Notes: generated from the sequence alone by a model not told the origin. Counted from the first letter of the stretch, positions 1-6,316 are shown. The stretch is 10,934 nt of DNA from an uncultured Collinsella sp. (GCA_937969105.1 CALBUZ010000024.1:1-10934); one strand, 5' to 3'. Made by a program: numbers and translations.

Positions 1-609
1 GTCCTGGCCCTGGCTTTCGTTACCGTTGCTGTAATAAAGCTTGTGATTCGCAAGATCGATCGTAGTATTTTGACTGATAGTGATTGACTCACTTGAACTA
101 ATGTCAGCAGTCAGACGCAGCCTTGGGGGCCTGTTCGCCGGGGCAAGGGCAAGGTACGTAGACAGGTCTCTGTCATTGTTCAGCAGCGTGTACCCATCCG
201 AATCTTGTTGAAGTTTCTGATCCACACCTTCATTTGCAACAGTAGCGACCTTATAGACAGACTGTCCATCATTCGCGGGCTGCGCAGCGCTCTCGGCTCC
301 CGTGTCATCGGCAGTCGGATCCGCCGCAGCAGCGTCTTCTCCCTCGCCACCCTCAGCGTCGTCACTATTCCGGTTTTCGGCGTCTTTGCCCATGAAATTG
401 TCTGCGTCGGCGTCCGCGCCCAAAGTGTTCTCGTCTGCAACGACTTCCTCGGTAGAAACCGCCTGACCATCGTTGGCAATGGCCTGCGAGATTGGGGGCA
501 TGACGAGCGACAGCACCAGGCTCAAAACGGAGGCTCCGCACAAAACGCCTGCCAGTACACGGCGCGTCGCTTTTTTACTCTGCTTAGTTTTTTCTGAATT
601 CGCTTTCAT
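1..609 (-). CDS. Secreted surface protein, N-terminal part (probable beta-helix adhesin), cut by window edge
   Basis: Open for 203 codons without a stop, from an ATG at 609 to the window edge, so the C-terminus is missing. The start follows a strong ribosome binding site (GGGGAGGAG, 6-base spacer). Residues 1-17 are rich in Lys/Arg, 18-37 are hydrophobic, and an AIA|ND site near residue 45 suits signal peptidase I. Cys24 does not sit in a lipobox. Residues 54-115 form an Asp/Glu/Ala/Gly-rich, probably disordered linker. From about residue 163 there are short alternating beta-prone stretches (LRLTADI, SITI, TTIDLANHKL), typical of the first coils of right-handed beta-helix (pectate-lyase-like) surface proteins. 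Seen: signal peptide, linker, beta-prone repeats. Inferred: an exported, probably cell-wall-attached adhesin or glycan-binding protein; an enzyme is also possible. The anchor would lie outside the window. It has its own upstream region with palindromes. Confidence 0.75.
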   Translation of the reverse strand, partial: MKANSEKTKQSKKATRRVLAGVLCGASVLSLVLSLVMPPISQAIANDGQAVSTEEVVADENTLGADADADNFMGKDAENRNSDDAEGGEGEDAAAADPTADDTGAESAAQPANDGQSVYKVATVANEGVDQKLQQDSDGYTLLNNDRDLSTYLALAPANRPPRLRLTADISSSESITISQNTTIDLANHKLYYSNGNESQGQD

Positions 610-663
610 CGATGTCTCCTCCCCAAGAGACCGCGATCGTGCTCTTTCACTATCAAACGTATC

Positions 664-684
664 TGCGCAACCTGAAATTGCGCA
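664..684 (-). promoter_or_regulatory. Inverted repeat in the probable leader of the surface-protein gene
   Basis: Perfect 7-bp arms (tgcgcaa / ttgcgca) around a 7-base loop, 55-75 bases upstream of the ATG at 609 and downstream of the candidate promoter. It would be transcribed into the leader. It could be an operator or a small RNA hairpin; the sequence does not decide between them. Confidence 0.35.
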
Positions 685-699
685 CGCTTAGTAATGACT

Positions 700-729
700 A
701 TTCTAACGATTGTTCGAACATCTGGGCAA
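700..729 (-). promoter_or_regulatory. Candidate promoter of the surface-protein gene with a palindrome in the spacer
   Basis: On the minus strand, TTGCCC (724-729) and TAGAAT (700-705) are separated by 18 bases. The -10 matches consensus at 5 of 6 positions and the -35 at 4 of 6. The spacer contains the perfect 10-bp palindrome TGTTCGAACA (711-720), well placed for a repressor to block polymerase. The predicted leader is about 85 bases. Identified by eye only. Confidence 0.4.
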
Positions 730-751
730 ATAAACCGATAGTTTTGTAGCG

Positions 752-774
752 AATTGTCAATTCTCTTGACAATT
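752..774. promoter_or_regulatory. Strong AT-rich inverted repeat, possible operator
   Basis: Perfect 9-bp arms (aattgtcaa / ttgacaatt) around a 5-base centre. With a single bulged base the stem extends to 748-777. It lies 23 bases upstream of the candidate -35 of the surface-protein gene. There is no T-tract, so a terminator is unlikely. The symmetry suits a dimeric DNA-binding protein. The TTGACA read on either strand has no good -10 partner. Confidence 0.4.
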
Positions 775-951
775 GCTCAGATTTACCTTCGTTTATTCGC
801 TATCTATTTTTTGTTTCTACTGGTAATTTAGTTGCCCATCATTTTTTAATGGCATTAGATTTATTTGCACAACATTTTGCTCAAGAGTAAACATCCTGTA
901 AACAGTCGAAAATTGACCATGAGCTGTAGGTCATTTACCGGGAGAAATACC

Positions 952-989
952 CTACCAAACTGATGAGAATATCTTTAACTCATCGGTAG
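952..989. repeat. Interrupted inverted repeat in the AT-rich gap
   Basis: Two stacked arm pairs, ctacc (952-956) with ggtag (985-989) and gatgag (962-967) with ctcatc (979-984), separated by a bulge of a few bases. It has no T-tract and no recognised family. The function is unknown, and it may be a chance fold in AT-rich DNA. Confidence 0.25.
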
Positions 990-1068
990 TCAGAAGCGTA
1001 ATGTTCAGACAACCATATTGGTATTTGCGCGCAGATTTTCGGTATCAATTCGCCCAAATCGCCTGAGG

Positions 1069-1100
1069 CCACCACAAAGGTACCTGCCCCTTCGTGGTAG
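1069..1100 (-). repeat. Repeat family A, decayed copy A1
   Basis: The left arm ccaccacaaagg (1069-1080) is intact. The right arm (1089-1100) differs at two positions from the perfect copy at 3620-3652, and the loop has lost one base. It lies 13 bases after the HAD stop codon. Unlike A2 and A3 it has no T-tract on the minus strand, so it is probably a poor terminator now. Confidence 0.6.
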
Positions 1101-1113
1101 TTCTCCCCCGGCG

Positions 1114-1935
1114 CTACAGCAGATGCTCCTCGATAAAGATCGCGATGCCGTCTTTGTCGTTGCTGGCGGTTACAAAATCGGCGGCGGCACGGGTGGCATC
1201 GCTACCATTTGCCATGGCCACGCCCACGCCGGCGTCGGCCACCATGCAGGTGTCGTTGTCGGCATCGCCAAACACGCAGATGTCCTGGAGCTCCATGTCG
1301 TTGAGCTCCGCCACGCGCACAAGGCCGCGCGTCTTGGACACGTGCGGATCCATGAACTCGTAGAGCCGCTGCGTGGTTTGCAGAGCCGCCGCCTTGACGG
1401 TGGCGTCGGCAAACGTCGACGCCCGCTTGATGACCTGCGGCATCGCCTCGGGCGCCATGGTAAACATCACCTTGGGCTGCGGCTCGCGCAAAAACTCGGC
1501 AAAGTCGACCACCTTGTAGGGAACGCCGTCGACACGCGACAGGTGCTCGACGCACGCATTGCTCTCGGGCACATAGAGCACGCCGTCCCGAGGGCAAACG
1601 GGCGTTGCCGGCAGATCTGCCATGTGCTCGCAGATGCGCGCGACGGTCTCGCCCGGCAGCGGGTAGCTCAGCTCGTTGATGCCGTGCGCACGGTCGACGA
1701 CCTCGGCGCCACCGCAGCCCACCAGCACGTCCACCAGGCCTTCAATGCCCCAGAGCTCGTACATGGCCTCGGTCGCGTGGGCGTCGCGCCCGGTGCACAG
1801 GCCAAAGAGTACGCCGCGCTCGCGCAGGGCGTGGATCGCCGCCACCGTGCGCGGGGACACCGTGTGCTGGCTCGTGAGCAGCGTGCCGTCGATATCGCAG
1901 AACACGGCTTTGATGTGGCTGAAGGTGGTGTCCAT
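1114..1935 (-). CDS. Cof-type HAD-IIB family phosphatase
   Basis: 273 residues, the usual length for a Cof-type HAD hydrolase. These are cytosolic Mg2+-dependent phosphatases that act on small sugar phosphates, nucleotides or cofactor phosphates; the substrate cannot be read from the sequence. Motif I is DIDGT with the nucleophile Asp14 and general acid Asp16, motif II is Thr48 in LCTGR, Lys201 lies in SKTRG, and motif IV is GDADND (Asp224, Asp228). The stretch between about 85 and 190 is the C2-type cap. I chose the ATG at 1935 because DIDGT follows at the normal distance and an AAAGG-like binding site lies five bases upstream; the reading frame stays open to 2052 but that extension covers a repeat. 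No neighbour suggests a substrate. There is no clear promoter, although a TGGTATACC extended -10-like element lies at 1991-1999. Confidence 0.93.
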   Translation of the reverse strand: MDTTFSHIKAVFCDIDGTLLTSQHTVSPRTVAAIHALRERGVLFGLCTGRDAHATEAMYELWGIEGLVDVLVGCGGAEVVDRAHGINELSYPLPGETVARICEHMADLPATPVCPRDGVLYVPESNACVEHLSRVDGVPYKVVDFAEFLREPQPKVMFTMAPEAMPQVIKRASTFADATVKAAALQTTQRLYEFMDPHVSKTRGLVRVAELNDMELQDICVFGDADNDTCMVADAGVGVAMANGSDATRAAADFVTASNDKDGIAIFIEEHLL

Positions 1936-2019
1936 GGGGGCCTTTCTGGGTTGCGCGGCGGTGCCGAATGTGGTCGGAAATGGTGTCCATGGTATACCAA
2001 GGCACAGGCGCGGCCCCTC

Positions 2020-2062
2020 AAAGCAAAAACCACCACAAAGGTACCTGGCCACTTTGTGGTGG
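2020..2062 (-). terminator. Repeat family A copy A2, rho-independent terminator
   Basis: Arms ccaccacaaag (2030-2040) and ctttgtggtgg (2052-2062) pair perfectly for 11 bp over an 11-base loop. On the minus strand the hairpin is followed by TTTTTGCTTT (2020-2029), a T-tract in the right place for termination of leftward transcription from the MFS gene, whose stop is about 97 bases upstream. It shares its loop and T-tract with copy A3. Confidence 0.65.
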
Positions 2063-2094
2063 CCGGACTCGCAGGATGGCCCGGCCCGGGGCGC

Positions 2095-2159
2095 AAACCA
2101 TCACAACATTCGACGTTATTCGGCAAAATCGCGATTTTCGCTGGATGTTGTGATGGTTT
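2095..2159. repeat. 65-bp palindromic repeat B, copy B1 (inverted orientation)
   Basis: Outer arms aaaccatcacaacat (2095-2109) and its exact complement (2145-2159) form a 15-bp stem. The inner part contains the perfect palindrome aaaatcgcgatttt (2125-2138). Length and arms match the copies at 6214 and 7456; the core aligns with them only when reverse-complemented. The right end overlaps the last base of the MFS stop codon. It probably terminates or protects the MFS transcript. Confidence 0.75.
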
Positions 2160-3445
2160 TACTGCCTTATAGAACGATCGAAATGCCAGCGACCAAACAG
2201 CAGCAACGCCACGGGAACCGCCGTCACGACCATACCCGCCCCTACGAGCGTCTGCTGCACACCAAACGTCGCCGCCAGCCAAGGGGCAATCGCCAGCGGG
2301 GCCACGCCGGCGAACATGTTGCCAAAGCCCATGACCGAGTTGACGCGACCGAGTTGCTCGAGCGGAGCCGTCGTTTGCACGATAGTGTTGTGGAGCGGGT
2401 TGACGACGCCCCAGGCCACGCCCAGGACAATCTGGCCGATAAGGGCCACGCCCACGTACGGTGTCCCCACATAAATCAGACTTCCCACGCCCACGGACAT
2501 GAGTGCCACGAGCAGCGTTTTGAGGCTGACGAAGCGCGGCGGCAAGCGGAGCGCGACCACGGCGCCCAGCACCGCGCCCACACCGCTGGCCGACGAGAGC
2601 CAGCCCATCCATTCGACACCGACGTGCAGGACATCGCGGTAGAAGAACGACTCCAGTGGATCGAAGGCACCGTAGCCAAAGTTCGAGAGGAAGATGATGC
2701 AGAACAGCAAGGCGAGGATACTGTTGGTGAAGACTGTCTTGATGCTTGTCGCGAAGGTGACGCGGGCGAACGTGCTGGGGTTGGAGCTTTGGCTGGCAGT
2801 GATTGCCGTTGTACTGCTGTCCGCGGGAGTACTTTCACGCGCGGCGACACGAACTGCTTGCGGTCTAAAGCCCCAGCCGGCAATGAACGCCAGTACGGTA
2901 AAAATCATCATGAGCACGAACACCGCGCGTGACGATGTAGCCGCCGCGACAAAGCCGCCCAGCGTGGGGCCAACGATGATACTCACGTTTGAAAACATGG
3001 CGATGGCGGAGTTGATGTCTTTGAGCTCGGCGGGATCGTCGGTGAGATATGCCGGATAGGACGTGGCGATGGGTTGGGCGAATCCCATCACAAAACCTAG
3101 GAGCGCCGCGCCGGCAAGGACTGTTCCGGTCGCTCTGCCAAAGGCGATGATTGCCGCACCCGTCGCCAGCGTGCCGACGATGCTCAGCAAGAAATGACGG
3201 CGCGGGCCCCAGGCGTCGAGCGCCGCGCCACCCGCAAAGGATCCCAAGATCACGAATACGTTCATAAAGAGGACAGCCAGCGATGTCGCCACGACCGAGG
3301 CATCGTCTGCATAGGTGAGCGTTCCGATGACGCCGATAAAGTAGCTGGTCTGAAAACCGGTGTAGATGAGAAAGCGCATCGCCACCAGGCGCTTGGCCTG
3401 CATGGACAGCGATGATTGAGGCTTTGAGAAAAGATGGGTGAGCAT
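2159..3445 (-). CDS. MFS transporter, probable drug or metabolite exporter (12 TM)
   Basis: 428 residues with about 12 hydrophobic segments, the normal size for a major facilitator. The loop between TM2 and TM3 has the motif-A-like GGAALDAWGPRRHFL (about residues 72-86, with Asp77, Arg82 and Arg83). A hydrophilic central loop (about 193-235) separates the two six-helix halves, and LGRVNS (365-370) lies in the second half. The sequence style fits the DHA3-like exporters (MefA/EntS type); the substrate is unknown and the direction is inferred from the family. The ATG at 3445 is preferred over upstream in-frame codons (to 3484) because AAGGAG sits five bases before it. The gene stands alone, bracketed by terminators, with a candidate promoter at 3582-3611 overlaid by an inverted repeat. 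The stop codon touches repeat B1. Confidence 0.88.
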   Translation of the reverse strand: MLTHLFSKPQSSLSMQAKRLVAMRFLIYTGFQTSYFIGVIGTLTYADDASVVATSLAVLFMNVFVILGSFAGGAALDAWGPRRHFLLSIVGTLATGAAIIAFGRATGTVLAGAALLGFVMGFAQPIATSYPAYLTDDPAELKDINSAIAMFSNVSIIVGPTLGGFVAAATSSRAVFVLMMIFTVLAFIAGWGFRPQAVRVAARESTPADSSTTAITASQSSNPSTFARVTFATSIKTVFTNSILALLFCIIFLSNFGYGAFDPLESFFYRDVLHVGVEWMGWLSSASGVGAVLGAVVALRLPPRFVSLKTLLVALMSVGVGSLIYVGTPYVGVALIGQIVLGVAWGVVNPLHNTIVQTTAPLEQLGRVNSVMGFGNMFAGVAPLAIAPWLAATFGVQQTLVGAGMVVTAVPVALLLFGRWHFDRSIRQ

Positions 3446-3574
3446 GGAGACTCCTTGTTTCATACGAATGCGGACGGCGGGCATTCGCCACCGTCTGTCA
3501 AATCAATCTATCCGCATGAAACATTAAGGACGCATCAAGCCCCTTCTCTCCGTTTTTCGCCCGTCATGAACTAC

Positions 3575-3611
3575 TTGGTAGATTGTAAGGCATGTCCCAC
3601 ACATCTACCAA
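3575..3611 (-). promoter_or_regulatory. Candidate promoter and operator of the MFS gene
   Basis: On the minus strand, TTGGTA (3606-3611) and TACAAT (3582-3587) are 18 bases apart, matching consensus at 4 and 5 of 6 positions. Perfect 9-bp inverted arms, ttggtagat (3575-3583) and atctaccaa (3603-3611), cover the -35 and touch the -10. This layout suits control by a dimeric regulator. The predicted leader would be about 130 bases. No regulator gene lies nearby. Confidence 0.35.
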
Positions 3612-3652
3612 AGCAAAAACCACCACAAAGGTGCCTGGCCCCTTTGTGGTGG
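3610..3652 (-). terminator. Repeat family A copy A3, rho-independent terminator
   Basis: Perfect 12-bp arms ccaccacaaagg (3620-3631) and cctttgtggtgg (3641-3652) with a 9-base loop, followed on the minus strand by TTTTTGCTTT (3610-3619). It is the best-preserved copy of family A and is positioned to end the moa transcript just before the MFS promoter. It lies 58 bases after the moaC-mobB stop and is the second of two stems there. Confidence 0.7.
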
Positions 3653-3670
3653 AAATGACGTTTGCCCAGA

Positions 3671-3713
3671 TAAAACCTGCCAAAAGAATCCTGTCCCTTT
3701 TTGGCAGGTTTTA
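3671..3713 (-). terminator. Long hairpin enclosing the moaC-mobB stop codon
   Basis: Perfect 15-bp stem: 3671-3685 (core acctgccaaaa) pairs with 3699-3713 (core ttttggcaggt) over a 13-base loop. The TAA stop of moaC-mobB (3711-3713) forms the base of the stem. On the minus strand the stem ends in TTTTA, so it can act as a terminator, although the T-tract is short. It may instead protect the 3' end of the mRNA. Confidence 0.6.
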
Positions 3714-5015
3714 GGCCAGATGATCTTGGATCAGATCGCAGATGGCTCGAGCGTCGTTGATGTTGATGGCTCGGGTCGCAAAGCCGGCATCGAAGGCCTG
3801 ACGCGCCAGGGCCTCGTTGCAGGCAAGGGCCAGCGTGTGGCCGTCGACCAGGTCGAGCGAGCTCTTGCCGCGCAGACGGTCGACACCCGATCGCGCGACG
3901 ACGATGTTGTCGAAGCCCTCGGTCTTGTAACCCTCGATGATCACCACGTCGACATCGTTGTAACGCGACAGCAGCTCGCGCGCGGGCATCTCGTCCTCCT
4001 CGCGCGTGTCGGCGTACTCCGCCCAGCGCGTGGCGCAGATGAGGCCCACATGCTTGGATCCGGCCTGGTGATGGCGCCACGTATCTTTAGCGGGCACATC
4101 GATATCGAAGCCGTGATGCCCATGATGTTTAAGCGAACCCACGCGCAGGCCGCGGCGAGTGAGCTCGGCAATGACCTTCTCGACGAGCGTAGTCTTGCCC
4201 GAGTTTTGGTAGCCGATAAACGCGATCGCGGGGACGGCCGGGGCCGGAGCTGCAGGCGCAACGGCGACGGGTGCGCTCGCGGGTGCGTCGCCTGCGGCTC
4301 CCACGGCCTCAACAGCAGCGGCCTGACGCTCTGCGCGGTCCCATACGCCCGAGCGGCCGCCCTCCTTGTGCAGCAGGCGCACGTCGACGATCTCCATGCC
4401 GCGATCAACCGCCTTGCACATGTCGTAGATGGTCAGACACGCGGCACTCGCGCCGGTCAGGGCCTCCATCTCGATACCCGTCTTGCCCGTCACGCCCGCC
4501 GTGACCAGCACGTGAAAGCCAACCTGTCCGTCCGCGCGCGCCGGCGCCCAGCCCTCGGGCACGTCCTCGGCAGGCGTACCCGCCGGAGCGATGGGCGCAA
4601 TGTCGCACTTGCTCTTGGTAATGAGCAACGGATGGCACATGGGAATGATATCGCTCGTGCGTTTGATGGCCATGATGCCCGCCACGCGCGCGCAGGCGAG
4701 CACATCGCCCTTTTTAGCGCGGTCCTGCAGCACCATGGCCTGCGTCTCGGGATGCATGAGGATGGTGCCCTCGGCGATGGCGATGCGATGGGTCTCGGCC
4801 TTGTCGGACACGTCGACCATGCGAACCTCGCCCTTGGCGTCCACGTGCGTCAGCTCGTCGCGGCGGGCGTCGCGGGCTGGCTCGGTGGCAGCACTGGCAG
4901 TCGGCTGCGCTGCCGCGACGGCATCGCCAGCATTCGCCGCAGCCGTGACTTTGTGGGCAGACATCGCGGCCCTACGAGCGGCCTTGGTGGCGTCGGCGTA
5001 CCTGCTCTTGGCCAT
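3711..5015 (-). CDS. moaC-mobB: MoaC-MobB fusion: cyclic pyranopterin monophosphate synthase plus molybdopterin-guanine dinucleotide adaptor GTPase
   Basis: 434 residues, two enzymes of molybdenum cofactor synthesis in one chain. Residues 54-227 are MoaC, which converts the MoaA product to cyclic pyranopterin monophosphate. By alignment from memory, its active-site residues match E. coli: Lys102 (KKGDV), His128 (CHPL), Glu182 and Glu184 (EMEAL), Asp198 and Lys201 (YDMCK). Residues 228-262 are an Ala/Pro linker. Residues 263-434 are MobB, a GTP-binding partner of MobA, with the P-loop GYQNSGKTT (268-276) and VIIEGYK (358-364). An Ala-rich, partly basic extension (1-53) and an insertion at about 143-161 are not typical of MoaC. 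The ATG at 5015 follows GGAGG with an 8-base spacer, and that site lies in the last codons of moaA, so translation is probably coupled. The frame is open to 5060 but that start would overlap moaA. Confidence 0.93.
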   Translation of the reverse strand: MAKSRYADATKAARRAAMSAHKVTAAANAGDAVAAAQPTASAATEPARDARRDELTHVDAKGEVRMVDVSDKAETHRIAIAEGTILMHPETQAMVLQDRAKKGDVLACARVAGIMAIKRTSDIIPMCHPLLITKSKCDIAPIAPAGTPAEDVPEGWAPARADGQVGFHVLVTAGVTGKTGIEMEALTGASAACLTIYDMCKAVDRGMEIVDVRLLHKEGGRSGVWDRAERQAAAVEAVGAAGDAPASAPVAVAPAAPAPAVPAIAFIGYQNSGKTTLVEKVIAELTRRGLRVGSLKHHGHHGFDIDVPAKDTWRHHQAGSKHVGLICATRWAEYADTREEDEMPARELLSRYNDVDVVIIEGYKTEGFDNIVVARSGVDRLRGKSSLDLVDGHTLALACNEALARQAFDAGFATRAININDARAICDLIQDHLA

Positions 5016-5019
5016 ATGA

Positions 5020-6081
5020 TCATCCTCCGATTTGGGACATAAATCGTTGCGTGCCCTCAATTATCGCGTGTTCCTGCGGTTTGTGGGCCACGGCATCGCG
5101 CCAAATCGAAAGTACCTGCATATCATCACCACGGCGCAACGCCTCACGCACCGAATACTCGGCATCGCTGAACAGGCACGGACGCACGTTGCCATCGGCC
5201 GTCAGGCGCAGACGGTTGCAATTCGCGCAAAAATGGTTGGACATGGCGCTGATGAAGCCAACCGTTCCCGCCGCGCCCGGAAAGTGCCAGTAGCGCGCAG
5301 GGCCCGCGCCGGCAGGAGCGTCGTTGATGTCGAGCGGCTCGAGCTCGAGCTCGCCCAGTCCCGCCGCCGCGGCCCCGGCATTGATGCGCGCCCGCAGCTC
5401 GTCGCTCGGCACGGTGTCGCTCGCGTCCCACAGCTCGGGATTGAGCGTGGGCGCGTGAGGGTCTACGGCGCAATGCGAGCTCGTGCGCCCGTCACCGATG
5501 GGCATGTATTCGATAAAGCGCAGGTGGATGGGACGATTGAGCGTGAGCCGCGCGAGGGCCGCCACATCCTGGTTGAGCCGGCGCACCACAACGCAGTTGA
5601 CCTTAACGGGCTCAAAGCCCCAGGCCAGCGCCGCGTCGATGCCCGCCATGGTCTGCTCGAGTCGACCCAGGCGCGTGATCTTTCCAAAGAGCGTAGGGTC
5701 GAGTGTGTCGAGCGAAATGTTGACGCGATTAAGACCGGCGTCTTTGAGCTGCGGCGCCAACTTGGGCAGCAGGGCGCCATTGGTGGTGAGCGAGATGTCC
5801 TCGATCTGCGGAATCGCGCGGATGTCACGAATAAGCGGGATGATACGGCGGCTGACCAGCGGCTCGCCGCCCGTCAGGCGTATGCGGCGAATGCCCTCCC
5901 CCGCCACCAAGCGCACAAAGCGGGCGATTTCCTCGGCGCTGAGCAGCTCGTCGTGCGCGCGGGGTGCCACGCCATCGGCCGGCATGCAGTAAATGCAGCG
6001 GAAATTGCACTTGTCGGTAACGGCAATGCGCAGGTAGTTGATATCGCGGCCAAAGCCGTCATGTTGCACGCGCCCGTCCAC
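5020..6081 (-). CDS. moaA: GTP 3',8-cyclase MoaA (radical SAM)
   Basis: 353 residues, close to the family length. It catalyses the first step of molybdenum cofactor synthesis, turning GTP into 3',8-cyclo-7,8-dihydro-GTP in the cytosol. Residues 25-32 carry the CxxxCxxC motif (Cys25, Cys29, Cys32) for the SAM-binding 4Fe-4S cluster, followed by GGEP (71-74), TTNG (99-102) and SLDTL (123-127). The second, substrate-binding cluster is formed by Cys285, Cys288 and Cys302, with the Arg-rich CNRLRLT stretch. The protein ends in the conserved Gly-Gly (352-353) needed for activity in known MoaA. The start is a GTG at 6081, with GGGGAGGG about four bases upstream. The stop lies four bases before moaC-mobB, so they form an operon. 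No moaD, moaE, moeA or mobA is in the window, so the pathway continues elsewhere. Confidence 0.97.
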   Translation of the reverse strand: MDGRVQHDGFGRDINYLRIAVTDKCNFRCIYCMPADGVAPRAHDELLSAEEIARFVRLVAGEGIRRIRLTGGEPLVSRRIIPLIRDIRAIPQIEDISLTTNGALLPKLAPQLKDAGLNRVNISLDTLDPTLFGKITRLGRLEQTMAGIDAALAWGFEPVKVNCVVVRRLNQDVAALARLTLNRPIHLRFIEYMPIGDGRTSSHCAVDPHAPTLNPELWDASDTVPSDELRARINAGAAAAGLGELELEPLDINDAPAGAGPARYWHFPGAAGTVGFISAMSNHFCANCNRLRLTADGNVRPCLFSDAEYSVREALRRGDDMQVLSIWRDAVAHKPQEHAIIEGTQRFMSQIGG

Positions 6082-6121
6082 GCAGCCCTCCCCTCACGCG
6101 GCGTTTTATTCTTCGGAAAAC

Positions 6122-6149
6122 ATAATACCCCACGAGAGAATCATGCCGA
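6122..6149 (-). promoter_or_regulatory. Candidate promoter of the moaA-moaC-mobB operon
   Basis: On the minus strand, TCGGCA (6144-6149) and TATTAT (6122-6127) are separated by 16 bases, with 4 and 5 matches of 6 to consensus. The predicted leader is about 35 bases, enough for the ribosome binding site but too short for a molybdenum cofactor riboswitch. Confidence 0.4.
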
Positions 6150-6213
6150 CACCCGTACGACAGGACAGGTCGCTTCGAGCAAAACGGACTTTCCAAGCCC
6201 ATCCTCAGCTCGC

Positions 6214-6278
6214 AAACCATCACAACATTCGATGCTTTTTCCGTTTTTGGCAAAAAACGGCGAATGTTGTGATGGTTT
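6214..6278. repeat. 65-bp palindromic repeat B, copy B2
   Basis: Perfect 18-bp outer stem, aaaccatcacaacattcg (6214-6231) with its complement (6261-6278). Inside lies a smaller hairpin, ccgttttt (6241-6248) with aaaaacgg (6253-6260), stacked directly on the right arm. It lies 38 bases after the stop of the gene at 6317-7354. The core is in the same orientation as B3 and opposite to B1. It probably separates that gene from the moa operon. The T-tract beyond the stem is only three bases. Confidence 0.75.
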
Positions 6279-6316
6279 GTCTGCCCACGGCACCCCGTAG
6301 AAGGACCGGAACGCCC

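Larger units (their letters stand above)
610..1113. other. AT-rich intergenic region, no gene found
   Basis: About 500 bases between the HAD gene and the surface-protein gene. By hand count, 721-900 is only about 33% GC, far below the flanking genes. I found no convincing ORF with a ribosome binding site on either strand and no tRNA-like fold. It holds a candidate promoter (700-729), several inverted repeats (664-684, 711-720, 752-774, 952-989) and a decayed copy of repeat A (1069-1100). It is the only long AT-rich stretch between genes in the window. Confidence 0.6.

Noticed and set aside
180..479. 99-codon minus-strand ORF inside the surface-protein gene
   Set aside because: It is an out-of-frame reading. 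The frame starting at 609 has a strong binding site, a signal peptide and no stop to the edge.
526..609. Lipoprotein signal at Cys24 of the surface protein
   Set aside because: The residue before the Cys is Leu, which does not fit a lipobox, and a standard AxA cleavage site follows near residue 45.
766..800. Plus-strand promoter from the TTGACA at 766-771
   Set aside because: No acceptable -10 element lies at 16-18 bases and no plus-strand gene follows; the hexamer is part of the inverted repeat.
1018..2932. Plus-strand ORFs of 384 and 418 codons opposite the HAD and MFS genes
   Set aside because: They cross gene boundaries and hairpin repeats on the opposite strand and have no recognisable domain.
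6082..6213. Molybdenum cofactor riboswitch upstream of moaA
   Set aside because: The best promoter candidate leaves a leader of only about 35 bases, and I saw no extended fold matching that riboswitch.
3720..6300. Plus-strand ORFs of 440 and 422 codons opposite moaC-mobB and moaA
   Set aside because: Both are mirror frames of confidently identified genes and show no motif or convincing start.
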